Translations under genes and position numbers: made by a program
Notes under the pieces: model-generated
What the model saw: the letters and a program-made list of their open reading frames with translations, nothing else
Told to the model about the DNA's origin: nothing
Databases searched by the model: none
Source: Oceanobacillus caeni
Lineage (GTDB): Bacteria; Bacillota; Bacilli; Bacillales; Amphibacillaceae
DNA: 64,000 nt
Assembly (NCBI RefSeq): GCF_019037185.1
Contig: NZ_JAHHXM010000011.1
Span: forward strand, 1-64,000
Reading direction: 5' to 3'
Shown: piece after piece, positions 38,473-47,129 of the stretch
How the letters are laid out: each line of letters opens with the position of its first letter
How positions within the stretch are numbered: the stretch's first letter is position 1

Positions 38473-39522
38473 GTGTATGAACCAATGGTGAGCATAATTG
38501 TACCAATCTATAACGTAGAAGAATACCTAGAAGAAACTTTAAAATCTTTAGTGGAACAGACTTATAATAATGTTGAAATTATATTAGTTGATGATGCATC
38601 CACCGATAAGTCACTTCAAATTGCTTCGCATTTTGCTGAAGTTTATAGAAATATTAAAGTAATCGGTCAAACTTTTAATAGGGGTGTTTCGGTTGCAAGA
38701 AATACTGGATTAGACTTAGCCAATGGATCATATATAATGTTTGTTGATTCAGATGATTTACTTAGTAAGAATGCTGTTCAAATCATGATGGGAATTGTAA
38801 GTAAATATAGTGCGGATTTAGTTTTGGGAATGTATAAGAACTTTAATGACAATGGGATGTATTTACCTGCTATTTTCCAAAGTTATGTGGATTTATCTGA
38901 AGGTATTAGGGTATTTGACTATATAAACACAGAGTTATTTTCGAATGTATATACCTGGGGAAAGTTATATAAAAAAGAGTTGATTGAAAACCTCTATTTT
39001 CCTGAAAATATTAACTATAATGAGGATATACCTTTTTCAATGTATACCTATCTATATGCAAATAAAATTTATTTAGCCCCTACAACTACATATTTTTACA
39101 GAATAAGACAGCAATATGATTCTCTTTCGCTTATAGCTCCAAAAAACCCAATCTCTTCATTGAATGATATCTTTGCATCTTTTAAGGTTGGTATGGAGTA
39201 TTTTGAATCATTTGATGATAAGAAATATTTGTTAGAAATATATATTAGTAGAGTAGTGGCTGGAAGTATCAAATATATATTTGAGGGTGCCTTACAAACA
39301 AAAGATGCACTTGTACATAAAAAAGTTTTAGAGCATCTTATTAACTGGATTAAAAGTCTCAATCCCACGATAGTTTATAATCAAAGCTTTCGAAAAGTAT
39401 TTGTAGAGAATGGGGGACAGTATCTTAATCTGATTGATAATACTTCGGCAAAATTATATATTGAATTATTAAGGATAATTAAATTCAAGATGCAGACAGT
39501 TTTTGAACAGAAAAATATATGA
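38473..39522 (+). CDS. Family 2 glycosyltransferase
   Basis: A 349-residue GT2 enzyme. The GT-A fold motifs are in the first 110 residues: VSIIVPIYNVEEYLEETL, DDASTDKS and FVDSDDLLS (the DxD metal/nucleotide-sugar site). GTG start with GGGGGAG five bases upstream. It follows the fusion glycosyltransferase by 37 bases and likely shares its transcript, making a two-gene glycosylation unit beside hag. The sugar donor cannot be told from sequence. Confidence 0.88.
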   Translation: MYEPMVSIIVPIYNVEEYLEETLKSLVEQTYNNVEIILVDDASTDKSLQIASHFAEVYRNIKVIGQTFNRGVSVARNTGLDLANGSYIMFVDSDDLLSKNAVQIMMGIVSKYSADLVLGMYKNFNDNGMYLPAIFQSYVDLSEGIRVFDYINTELFSNVYTWGKLYKKELIENLYFPENINYNEDIPFSMYTYLYANKIYLAPTTTYFYRIRQQYDSLSLIAPKNPISSLNDIFASFKVGMEYFESFDDKKYLLEIYISRVVAGSIKYIFEGALQTKDALVHKKVLEHLINWIKSLNPTIVYNQSFRKVFVENGGQYLNLIDNTSAKLYIELLRIIKFKMQTVFEQKNI

Positions 39523-39543
39523 ATGTTATGAAGCATAACATTT
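39522..39543 (+). terminator. Hairpin after the glycosyltransferase genes
   Basis: AATGTTATG and CATAACATT form a perfect stem with an AAG loop directly after the stop codon. The T-run is short, so termination may be weak. Confidence 0.5.
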
Positions 39544-39595
39544 AAAGGATTCGATGATATGGTTCTTCGAAAAATCATCAATTTCAAGATTTTGT

Positions 39596-39978
39596 ATTCG
39601 TGATGTTGACTGTACTTTGGTAAACATAGAACAATGACAGCACAGTATCCTTGCTGGTAATGGCTAGTGATTATTAAGCTCCTATCCCAAAAAGATGGGG
39701 AAGGTTCAACGACTAGGATAGACCATCTAAGGCGTAAGCTGCGATGATGAAATCCATAGGTGAAACAATGGTTATCAGCATTGTGAATACGAAGTGCCCG
39801 CCCCCTAGGTTGCTAGAGGGTGAAGATATAGTCTGGTCATTTGTGAAAGTAAATATTCGCACGATGGCGAAATAAATGATGGAACAAACTAAAAATTCAA
39901 TTCTTGGTCAAGCAGTAAGCAATGTTGGCCCAATCTAATCAGATGTCTCAAGGAGTATTACAACTCTTGAGATATTGA
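39596..39978 (+). pseudogene. Decayed flagellin 3' end, relic A, interrupted by a group I intron
   Basis: The flanks of the intron at 39611 read as the flagellin C-terminus. Upstream is CGTGATGTTGAC (RDVD). Downstream is MAK, a TAA in place of the Glu codon, then MMEQTKNSILGQAVS, a two-base deletion, and [18 protein letters not shown]. Only the last ~50 codons remain; the N-terminus is missing. The nonsense codon and frameshift show it is no longer functional. Confidence 0.85.
39611..39863 (+). other. Group I intron in flagellin relic A
   Basis: About 253 bases. P7 pairs GACTA (39711-39715, in the R-type element TTCAACGACTAGGA) with TAGTC (39829-39833, in the S-type GAAGATATAGTC). A P1-like pairing joins exon GTTGACT with internal GGTAAAC (one mismatch), with U-G at the junction. 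The last base is G at 39863 if the exon resumes ATGGCGAAA. The splice point is uncertain by one base because the exon has decayed. Confidence 0.82.
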
Positions 39979-39984
39979 TTAGAA

Positions 39985-40300
39985 GGGTGTCTAGCTTGAT
40001 AATGACTAGAGTATAACTGGGTGAATTGCTGAAACTTCCTAAAGCTTTATCAACCACAACGTACTGGAAACGGTCAGCGTGAAGGTCTTAAAATAATAAA
40101 AATGAAACAATGGATAATTAGCAGTCAAGCTTCTATGAGGAAATTCTGGAGAAGGTCCAACGACTAAAGAAGTACGGTCTAAGCCAAAAAGCTATGACTA
40201 TGAATCTCGTAGGGCAGTGAAAACTGTTCAAAGTGCCTAGCTCCATGGAAAACGTGGATGAAGATATAGTCTATTCTGTAACCAAAAAGAACAGCGCAAA
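39985..40300 (+). other. Group I intron in flagellin relic B
   Basis: About 300 bases. P7 pairs GACTA (40162-40166, in TCCAACGACTAAAG) with TAGTC (40267-40271, in GAAGATATAGTC). P4-type pairing joins TTGCTGAAAC (P element near 40024) with TTAGCAGTCAAG (Q element near 40118). The 5' boundary is not resolved because no clear flagellin exon precedes it; the 3' end lies near 40295-40300. There is no internal reading frame for an endonuclease. Confidence 0.78.
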
Positions 40301-40346
40301 GCAAGCCAACCAATTACCATAAGGAGTTTTACAACTTCTTCGTTAA
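40300..40346 (+). pseudogene. Decayed flagellin 3' end, relic B
   Basis: Just after the intron, CAAGCCAACCAATTACCATAA and the following bases read QANQLP, a stop, then GVLQLLR and a final stop. This is the flagellin C-terminus ([14 protein letters not shown]) with Gln changed to a stop. It is followed by a proper terminator. Confidence 0.82.
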
Positions 40347-40362
40347 TTTTTTTATTAATATT

Positions 40363-40392
40363 GGGACTCTAGTTTTACTGGAGTCCTTTTTA
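40363..40392 (+). terminator. Terminator after flagellin relic B
   Basis: GGACTC pairs with GAGTCC around TAGTTTTACTG, followed by TTTTT. Confidence 0.82.
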
Positions 40393-40441
40393 AGTTTAGA
40401 GATCTTTTATAGGGTATTAAATATTCTAGGAGGATTAATTA

Positions 40442-41431
40442 TTGGTTGTCACAAAGAGAAAAGAGAATTTTATGATTGCTCCGAATATTGATGTTCCCAC
40501 TTTTGAAAATGATATTCAATTATTAAATAAAGCGCGCACGGAGATGCAGGCCCTTTATTCAAATTTATTGAATTTAGATAGTTCAACCTTTTTAAGGGAC
40601 GCACTTAAATTAGGGCAGATAAGCTTTAAATCAATAATCGTTGCTAAAAAGGGAAATCAAGATTATATTCAGATACATCATAATCAAGTTAGATGGCTAG
40701 TAAATTATTTTTATTATATAAGTGAAATTAGAAGAAACCAAATTTCGTATTCATACTGTCCAGTCTTAAATCAACATCCATTAGACGTAATTAACGGGGT
40801 ACTAATCGGGAAGGAGAAATTAATCAAAGCCTGTACACCTGAAAGAAAAAAAGATATATCCTCGTCATATGGGTAGGGTTTAGGATTTCTTTTACTAGCG
40901 AATCTAGAAAATGTTTCTCCATTAGGAGTGTTAAAAATTACTAACGGAAAAGATTCAACTCCAGATTTTACTGTTATTAATAAATATAAAAGGGTTTCTA
41001 TCCTATCAGAGATCAAGTCTTCAATAAACGATAGGCCTTCAGATCCGAAAAAACAGTTGTCTAACTCGAATAATATAAGCGGTTTAGGTATTCAGGTTAA
41101 ATTTAATAGTGAGGAATCCCCAGTAGAAATTATACTAAAGTATCCCGTATATTCTTTAGAAGGAAGTATTATTTTCTCAGTTTATACTAATATTGCTATA
41201 CTAGAAAGTCTTTTGAAATTAGAGGAAAAAGATATTGTGAGTTTAAAGAATCCTCAGTGGGCTAAAGAGATTGTATCGTTGTTTGAAGGGTTGGAGAAAT
41301 TAAACATTAATGAATTAATAGTCGATGATTATTTATATACTGGAATTGATGTGGTAGATAATTTTTTTAGTTTATATTTTGATTATCAAGAAGATGGTAG
41401 TAAAGGTTTGGAAAAAGTATTTAAGGTATAG
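40442..41431 (+). pseudogene. Unrecognised gene split by one in-frame TAG
   Basis: A TTG start with a good AGGAGG (eight bases away) opens a frame of 144 codons. It stops at TAG 40874-40876 and continues in the same frame without gap (GLGFLLLANLENVSPLG) to 41431, for about 329 codons in total. Both halves are coding-like and soluble, and the second half has no ribosome binding site of its own. I do not recognise a family. It lies after the flagellin relics. It is most simply a recent nonsense pseudogene; a sequencing error or stop readthrough are alternatives. Confidence 0.65.
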
Positions 41432-41584
41432 TTTAATAAAGACATATGGATAGGCATAAGCATTATGATTCTGAAGTGCTTTAACCTGCTAAGAATTATT
41501 AAAGGGATGGTAAAGTCATGGGCTCTGATGTCAGTTCTATTGACCTTGCACGGATGGGGATGATTCCCAATTGATAAATTTACC
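41432..41584. other. Non-coding stretch with small hairpins
   Basis: This holds a hairpin AAGCATTATGATTCTGAAGTGCTTT and an approximately 32-codon hydrophobic frame (MILKCFNLLRIIKGMVKSWA ...) without a ribosome binding site. It may be the leader of the broken small gene at 41585. No known RNA family is recognised. Confidence 0.25.
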
Positions 41585-41686
41585 ATGTTTAATAATTCAC
41601 AAAAATAAATAGCTCCTATTGTTGTTACTGCATTAACAGCGGTTGTAACTATAATCGCACTTGTCACCAATCAAAGAAAGAAGTAA
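41585..41686 (+). pseudogene. Small hydrophobic peptide gene broken by an in-frame TAA
   Basis: ATG 41585 opens MFNNSQK, then TAA (41606-41608), then in the same frame IAPIVVTALTAVVTIIALVT-NQRKK and a stop. One membrane helix followed by a basic tail resembles small type I toxin or Fst-like peptides, but the match is only in general character. No ribosome binding site is evident. Confidence 0.35.
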
Positions 41687-41782
41687 ACTGCCCCATTCTC
41701 GGCCAAGATTAGGGTAGCTACTTCTTTAAAGCAAAACATTTACTTGGTCAACCTCTTATTATGCGGTATGTAGTTGGAATTT

Positions 41783-41814
41783 ATCGGGTGCCCTTAGTGC
41801 CCGATCGTTTTTTA
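41783..41814 (+). terminator. Terminator at 41.8 kb
   Basis: ATCGGG-TGC and GTGC-CCGAT form a stem around CCTTA, followed by six T. Confidence 0.7.
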
Positions 41815-41877
41815 GTATTACAAGGTGTTTGCTGACAAGTAACTCATATATATTCTTTTTGATTATTATGCCTTTTT

Positions 41878-41893
41878 TTGTAATGTATTACAA
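41878..41893. repeat. Palindrome TTGTAATGTATTACAA, copy 1
   Basis: A near-perfect 16-bp palindrome. Related palindromes occur at 42551 and 49493, upstream of accessory genes. Confidence 0.5.
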
Positions 41894-42013
41894 GTGAGTG
41901 ATATTTAATCCAGCCCAGAGTAATAAATTTCTTATCAATTCAATTTATATAAAATATTATACTAAATATTATGTTAATTTAAATCACTATTAGCTATTTA
42001 AAGGAGTGTTTTA

Positions 42014-42271
42014 ATGTTATTAAATCATGCAATACACAAGACATTTGATGATTTTGAGTAGGTATATGAATACCACTTTGACGATAAAAACGGTACATTA
42101 ATTGAAACTGATAAAGAACTAAAGCCAGGGCAAGTTGTTATTTTACGAGATGTAAATGATTATGCAATTATAATTGAAACAGTATGGGAGAAGGATGGAA
42201 AGCAGTTTTTTCCTTATGATACTGCGGAGAAATTTGTAGTTCGAGGCAGATTGCCAAGGAATAGGGATTGA
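42014..42271 (+). pseudogene. Small acidic protein gene broken by an in-frame TAG
   Basis: AAGGAG lies eight bases before ATG 42014. The frame reads MLLNHAIHKTFDDFE, TAG (42059-42061), then VYEYHFDDKNGTLIETDKE through RGRLPRNRD to a TGA at 42269, 85 codons in all. KPGQVVILRDVNDYAIIIE suggests a compact beta-rich fold. No family recognised. Confidence 0.55.
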
Positions 42272-42391
42272 ATGGATAAACAGAGGGGAAAGAAAAGTAG
42301 GGGGATAATTATTAAGAACTCAATATTATCATTTGCAATAGTATTAGTTTTGCTTTCTTCCAAGTTCTCCATAAAAGATATATTTAAATAG
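42272..42391 (+). CDS. Very small membrane protein
   Basis: A 39-residue frame directly at the stop of the preceding broken gene, overlapping by one base (TGATG-like junction). The basic N-terminus MDKQRGKKSRG is followed by one membrane helix (IIKNSILSFAIVLVLLSS). An AAGGA stretch lies about ten bases upstream. It could be a translationally coupled small protein or chance. Confidence 0.35.
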   Translation: MDKQRGKKSRGIIIKNSILSFAIVLVLLSSKFSIKDIFK

Positions 42392-42529
42392 TCTTAACCC
42401 CTGTCATTGCTGTGTTTTGTTAAAGAAAAGCACAGAAATCGTGTCAGTGCAATCTACTTCTTGTATTTTAGCGATTCATTGTATTTACTTCTCGCTAACA
42501 TTAAGCACAAAATCCATTATGACCATCCA

Positions 42530-42573
42530 TTTCTTAAGTTGTCATTTTTTATTGTATTGCATTACAATAAAAG
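42530..42573. repeat. 44-bp promoter-like repeat, copy A, with palindrome
   Basis: These 44 bases match 49471-49514 with four mismatches and contain ATTGTATTGCATTACAAT (42551-42568). They lie about 110 bases before the Uma2-family gene. The remaining spacer from 42392 holds nothing else that I can support. Confidence 0.6.
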
Positions 42574-42682
42574 TATATGGTAGATGTGGTAAACAGTAAA
42601 TATTGTTTTTTCACTAAACTAATCTTTTGAGTGGTTTTATTTTCATCCTTATGATTTATTATCTTTTAAGGAGGGTAAACTC

Positions 42683-43252
42683 ATGAGTACTCCCCAATTT
42701 GATAGAAAACTATCATATTCTGATTACTTATTATGGGATGATGAAGAACGTATTGAGATTATTGATGGTATCCCTTACAACATGTCCCCCACACCTTCTA
42801 CAAAACATCAACAGGTTTCTATGAATTTGTCTTTTCAACTTATGAATTTCTTTAAAGAGAGAAATTGCCAGGTGTTTGCTGCCCCATTTGATGTACGATT
42901 ATTTTCTAAAGGGAAAAAGAATGACGAGGTATTTAATGTTGTGCAGCCAGATATTTCTGTTATTTGTGATACAAATAAGCTTGATGACCAAGGATGTATA
43001 GGATCACCAGACTTCATTATTGAAATTCTTTCACCTTCAAGTGTAAAAATGGACAAAATAGTGAAAAGGAATTTGTATGAGAAGGCAAACGTAAAGGAAT
43101 ATTGGATAGTAGATATACTGAACAAACTTATAGAAGTTTATTATTTGGATAGTAAAAATCAATATGGTAAGCCACTCTTCTTTACGATAGAAGACGATAT
43201 AAAATCTTATTTTTTTGGAGGACTAGAAATAAACCTTAAAGAAATATTTTGA
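42683..43252 (+). CDS. Uma2-family (DUF820) putative restriction endonuclease
   Basis: A 189-residue PD-(D/E)XK-fold protein. Core residues are seen in ERIEIIDGIPYNMSPTPS, VVQPDISVICD (catalytic Asp), DFIIEILSPSS (catalytic Glu) and KRNLYEKANVKEYWIVD (Lys and Tyr context). Uma2 proteins are common accessory genes of uncertain role. AAGGAGG precedes the ATG. A terminator shared with the convergent ABC transporter follows. Confidence 0.85.
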   Translation: MSTPQFDRKLSYSDYLLWDDEERIEIIDGIPYNMSPTPSTKHQQVSMNLSFQLMNFFKERNCQVFAAPFDVRLFSKGKKNDEVFNVVQPDISVICDTNKLDDQGCIGSPDFIIEILSPSSVKMDKIVKRNLYEKANVKEYWIVDILNKLIEVYYLDSKNQYGKPLFFTIEDDIKSYFFGGLEINLKEIF

Positions 43253-43369
43253 AATATGGATCCTGTCCCCGTGCTTCTAAGTAGTGCTTGCCACCGCTCG
43301 AATAGGGCCATTGACTAGTTTTCAGTTGCTTAAAAAAAGATTGTTGTCACAGACATTAGAGTAATAGTA

Positions 43370-43410
43370 AAAGAGAACCTCCTATCAGGCTAGGAAATTC
43401 TCTTTTTTTA
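43370..43410. terminator. Terminator between the Uma2 gene and the ABC transporter gene
   Basis: AAGAGAA-CCTCC and GG-AA-TTCTCTT form the stem, followed by seven T on the plus strand and AAAAGAG on the other. Confidence 0.75.
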
Positions 43411-43412
43411 TA

Positions 43413-45128
43413 TCAACTCATCTGTACATGATGCAAGTGTGCAAACATCCCATCACGTGCAAGTAGTTCTTCATGACTGCCTTCTTCCTCAATTCCATCT
43501 TTGCTTACCACCATAATGCGGTCGGAATTCTTTATCGTTGCCAGCCGGTGGGCGATGACTAAGGTTGTACGGTCTTTTGCCAAATCACTTAGTGCTTTTT
43601 GAATGATTGTTTCTGTTTCCGTATCTAATGCAGATGTTGCTTCATCTAGGATTAGAATAGGCGGCTTCTTTAAAAACATGCGGGCGATGGCAATCCGCTG
43701 TTTCTGGCCACCAGACAGTTTCAAACCACGCTCACCGACCTGTGTTTCGTATCCATCTGGTAATTCCCTAATAAACTCCTCCATATGTGCCTGTCTTGCT
43801 GCGGCTTCAATTTCTTCATCTGTCGCATGTAGATTTCCATAGGCGATATTTTCACGAAGGGTACCTGTAAACAAGAAGACATCCTGCTGGACAACACCAA
43901 TTTGCTGCCGCAATGACTTTTTCGTTATATCACGAATATCGATCCCGTCAATGGTGATGCTACCTCCTGTGACATCATAGAATCTTGGAATCAGCGAGCA
44001 TATTGTTGTTTTTCCAGCTCCGGAAGATCCTACAAAGGCGACGGTTTGTCCTGCTTTAATGTCAAAGCTCAGCTCGTTCAACACGGGAGCTTGCGTTTTT
44101 TCATAACCAAATGTCACATGATGAAAGGAAATGTCTCCTTTTAACGTTTCAACTTCTTTCGCGTTTTCTTTATCTTTCACATCCGGGGAAACGTCCAGTA
44201 AATCAACAAAACGCTGAAAGCCAGCCATCCCTTTCGGATACAATTCCAATAACGCGGTGATTTTTTGGATAGGATTGAATAGTACATTAACATATAATAC
44301 AAAACTGACAAGTCCCCCGTAGGATAGTTGTCCATTAAAGGTTAGCCATGCTCCAACGACAAGGACGAGTAGTGTAATCAGACGCATCAGCATATAGATA
44401 TTGGAATGGACGAGCGCCATCACTTTATATGCTCCAATTTTTGTTTTTCGAAAACTATTGTTATCTTCTATAAAACGGTCCATTTCAAATGTTTCATTCG
44501 TGAAAGATTGGACAACTCTCACGCCAGACACCGCATCCTCCACACGGGCATTAACACCGGCTATCTTCTCATACATCTTCTTCCATGCTTTGTTCATCTT
44601 TATATTACTAAAAGCGATAAGGAAAATAAGAATAGGAACGGCAATTAATATAATGAAAGCAAGTAATGGGTTGACGGTAAACATAATAATAAATGTACCG
44701 ACAAAAGTCATGATAGCAATGAAAAAGTCTTCTGGCCCATGGTGTGCGAGCTCACCGATATCAAATAAATCATTGGTGATGCGGCTCATAATATGTCCAG
44801 TTTTGGTATTATCAAAAAATCGGAATGACTGTCGCTGAACATGGCGAAACAAGTCCTCTCGCATGTCTGTTTCGATGTTCACGCCAAGTTTATGACCAAG
44901 ATACGTTACAATATATTGTAAAAATGTACTTAATAAATAGACGAGCAACAATAAAACACTAACCGTTACAATCAGATTCCAGTCATTCCCTGGTAGCAGT
45001 TCGTCAATAAACCACTGTACAGCAATCGGAAATGCCAGTTCCAAAATCGCAACAATGACTGCAGCTGTAAAATCTATAATAAATAACCGCTTATGCGGCT
45101 TGTAATACGAGAAAAAACGGCGTAGCAA
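43413..45128 (-). CDS. ABC transporter, fused permease-ATPase (MsbA/exporter type)
   Basis: A half-transporter for lipids, drugs or peptides. Six membrane helices span about residues 15-300; the ATPase domain follows with Walker A GSSGAGKTT (about 375), the signature LSGGQKQRIAIARM (about 473) and Walker B ILILDEATSALD. I prefer the TTG at 45128 (MLRRFFSYYKPHKRLF), because a GTG three codons earlier abuts the GGAAG. Substrate not determinable; it would act as a homodimer. Slightly more GC-rich than its neighbours, which fits separate origin. Confidence 0.88.
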   Translation of the reverse strand: MLRRFFSYYKPHKRLFIIDFTAAVIVAILELAFPIAVQWFIDELLPGNDWNLIVTVSVLLLLVYLLSTFLQYIVTYLGHKLGVNIETDMREDLFRHVQRQSFRFFDNTKTGHIMSRITNDLFDIGELAHHGPEDFFIAIMTFVGTFIIMFTVNPLLAFIILIAVPILIFLIAFSNIKMNKAWKKMYEKIAGVNARVEDAVSGVRVVQSFTNETFEMDRFIEDNNSFRKTKIGAYKVMALVHSNIYMLMRLITLLVLVVGAWLTFNGQLSYGGLVSFVLYVNVLFNPIQKITALLELYPKGMAGFQRFVDLLDVSPDVKDKENAKEVETLKGDISFHHVTFGYEKTQAPVLNELSFDIKAGQTVAFVGSSGAGKTTICSLIPRFYDVTGGSITIDGIDIRDITKKSLRQQIGVVQQDVFLFTGTLRENIAYGNLHATDEEIEAAARQAHMEEFIRELPDGYETQVGERGLKLSGGQKQRIAIARMFLKKPPILILDEATSALDTETETIIQKALSDLAKDRTTLVIAHRLATIKNSDRIMVVSKDGIEEEGSHEELLARDGMFAHLHHVQMS

Positions 45129-45422
45129 ACAACACACTTCCTTTTCTTTAATCTATAAAACTAAGATTATGCTTAGTTTTTATTAGTTTTAATTATAATG
45201 GCTTTACCTTTGGTCTGTACCATTTTCATTGAAAGGCTGGACACTATATTTCTATTTAACTATTTAATCATATCAAACCCGCTATTAACCTTCTTTCTGC
45301 TCCGATTATACATAATGACAGAAAAAGAGAAGAAAAGCAATATGGAGGGTTACTTCTATAAGATTGACCAAAACTGTAAGATGTCGTTGTGGGATAAGGG
45401 GAAGGACTAGTCCAAATGTTTC

Positions 45423-46256
45423 CTATCCCCATTTTTCCTGCAATTGCTTAATCTCCTTCTCATGTGGCACTACTTCTTTAGGAGTTTCCAAAATAAAGGG
45501 AATTCCTTTCAACTTAGGGGTTTTCATTAATTGATCAAATTGGTCTTCTTTAATGTACCCACCTTGAAAAATAGGAGCGTGACGATCTTTTCCTTCTCCG
45601 CTTGGATACTTGGAATTGTTAAGATGAATGACTTTTAGTTCATCAAAATAGCCTAAGTCCTTTCCTTTTTGAATAACTTCCGCCCAATTATCTCCATTCC
45701 ATAAACCACAAGAAAAGGCATGACATGTATCCAAACAAAATCCAATTTTCTCTGGGTAATCACAAAGTTTCCTAATTTGTACGAGCTCTTCTAATGTCGT
45801 ACCAATTGTTCCTGGCACTCCTGCGTTGTTTTCTAGCAATACTTTAGCCTGTCCATTCCACTCGGATAAAACTTCATTAAGTACTTCGATCATTAATTGA
45901 TAGCTTTCGATTAACGTTTTGTTTTTAAGGTGTTTACCAAAATGAACAACTGCACCTATCGAACCACAGCCCTCTGTTATTTCCAAATCATTTAAGAGGG
46001 AACGGATAACCTGCTCACGCTTTTTCACGTCATGGGGAGTTATACTCGTTGGATATGGTGTATGGCTGACAGATAAAATATTATTTTCATCACAAAACGT
46101 TTTACATAAAGCAGCATCATCTTTATTAAAGTCTTTGATGGACAGACTTCGTGGGTTTTTCGGGAAATATTGAAATGCTGCAGCACCCATTTTGAATGCC
46201 TTTTTTGCCGCTCCTAAATATCCGTCTCCAATGGAAAGATGACAACCAAAATTCAT
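45423..46256 (-). CDS. nfo: Endonuclease IV (AP endonuclease)
   Basis: A 277-residue TIM-barrel AP endonuclease that incises DNA at abasic sites. Zinc ligands are seen in FGCHLSI, VVHFGKH, LLENNAG, FCLDTCHAF, VIHLNNSKYPSG, DRHAPIFQGG and LETPKE. AAGGAG precedes the ATG. It lies 15 bases after the fpg-type glycosylase on the same strand, so the two form a base-excision-repair operon. A copy of its 3' end recurs at 47630. Confidence 0.88.
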   Translation of the reverse strand: MNFGCHLSIGDGYLGAAKKAFKMGAAAFQYFPKNPRSLSIKDFNKDDAALCKTFCDENNILSVSHTPYPTSITPHDVKKREQVIRSLLNDLEITEGCGSIGAVVHFGKHLKNKTLIESYQLMIEVLNEVLSEWNGQAKVLLENNAGVPGTIGTTLEELVQIRKLCDYPEKIGFCLDTCHAFSCGLWNGDNWAEVIQKGKDLGYFDELKVIHLNNSKYPSGEGKDRHAPIFQGGYIKEDQFDQLMKTPKLKGIPFILETPKEVVPHEKEIKQLQEKWG

Positions 46257-46271
46257 ATTTATTCTCCTTGT

Positions 46272-47072
46272 TTAATGCTGGCAGTTGTTACAAAAGTATG
46301 TTTTTCGTGACGAGATTTCTTTTTGGACAATGGGCGCATGACATCGTGGACATGCTTCTCCTTCCCGGTTATGAACGAACATTTGATAACCACCTGTTTT
46401 ATTATCTTCCTTATAAAGGGGATCCATGTACCCACCTTGCTGGATGCCAAGGTGAAGAATATATCGCATTGACTCGTATAGGTTGTTAATCTGAGCTACA
46501 TCTAAATCTGGTATGTTTTTATCTGGCAATAATTGTGCATGCCAAAGAATTTCATCGGAGTAACGATTTCCGATACCGGCTATAAACTCCTGATTTAGCA
46601 GTGCAGATTTTAGTTTGCCTCTTTTTTTATTCATCATGTCCCTAAATGAATCCAAAGAAAAATTAGGATTAAGTGGTTCAAATCCAATGTCTTGAAATTC
46701 CTGGTCAACCATTTCTTGTGATAAAAGATGCAAGTAACCAAGCCTAAGACCTATAAAATAAAGATGCTGATTTCCAAAAGATAACCGCACTTGTACCGTC
46801 CGATCTGGCTTATCATGTCCATCTCCGTAGAACATTTTTCCACCTAGCATAAGATGTAAAAGTAAACATGACCCATTTTGAAGCTTAAATATTAAATACT
46901 TTGCCCGTCTTTGAATGGTTTCTAATTTCTGGTTTTCTACTTGAGCTTTAAATTGGTTGATTGGAACATTAATGGATTTTTCGCGATTAATCGTTACTTC
47001 TGCGATCTTTTTGCCGCCAATTAATGGTTGTAGTAAAGATTTGTACGTTTCCATCTCGGGTAATTCTGGCAT
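46272..47072 (-). CDS. Formamidopyrimidine-DNA glycosylase-like protein (Fpg/Nei family)
   Basis: A DNA glycosylase/AP lyase removing oxidised bases. The catalytic N-terminus PELPEMETYKSLL exposes Pro-2 and Glu-3. The helix-two-turns-helix is LLNQEFIAGIGNRYSDEILWHA, and a C-terminal zinc finger CPRCHAPIV ... YFCNNCQ closes the 266 residues. The divergence from standard MutM (PELPEMET rather than PELPEVET) suggests it is an extra paralogue rather than the housekeeping mutM. Operon with nfo. Confidence 0.87.
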   Translation of the reverse strand: MPELPEMETYKSLLQPLIGGKKIAEVTINREKSINVPINQFKAQVENQKLETIQRRAKYLIFKLQNGSCLLLHLMLGGKMFYGDGHDKPDRTVQVRLSFGNQHLYFIGLRLGYLHLLSQEMVDQEFQDIGFEPLNPNFSLDSFRDMMNKKRGKLKSALLNQEFIAGIGNRYSDEILWHAQLLPDKNIPDLDVAQINNLYESMRYILHLGIQQGGYMDPLYKEDNKTGGYQMFVHNREGEACPRCHAPIVQKEISSRKTYFCNNCQH

Positions 47073-47129
47073 AATCGGACTCCTCCAACATTTTGTGTAC
47101 TACCATTATTCCCTCGATATGGATAAGTT

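Noticed and set aside
40874-42061. Pyrrolysine- or selenocysteine-type recoding at the TAG codons
   Set aside because: No recoding structure is visible, TAA codons are affected too, and neighbouring flagellin copies are plainly decayed; pseudogenes explain it better.
42417-42599. 60-residue frame before the Uma2 gene
   Set aside because: It overlaps the 44-bp promoter-like repeat, lacks a ribosome binding site and looks non-coding.
45198-45410. 70-residue frame upstream of nfo and the ABC gene
   Set aside because: No ribosome binding site, biased composition and no family likeness; probably chance in an AT-rich spacer.
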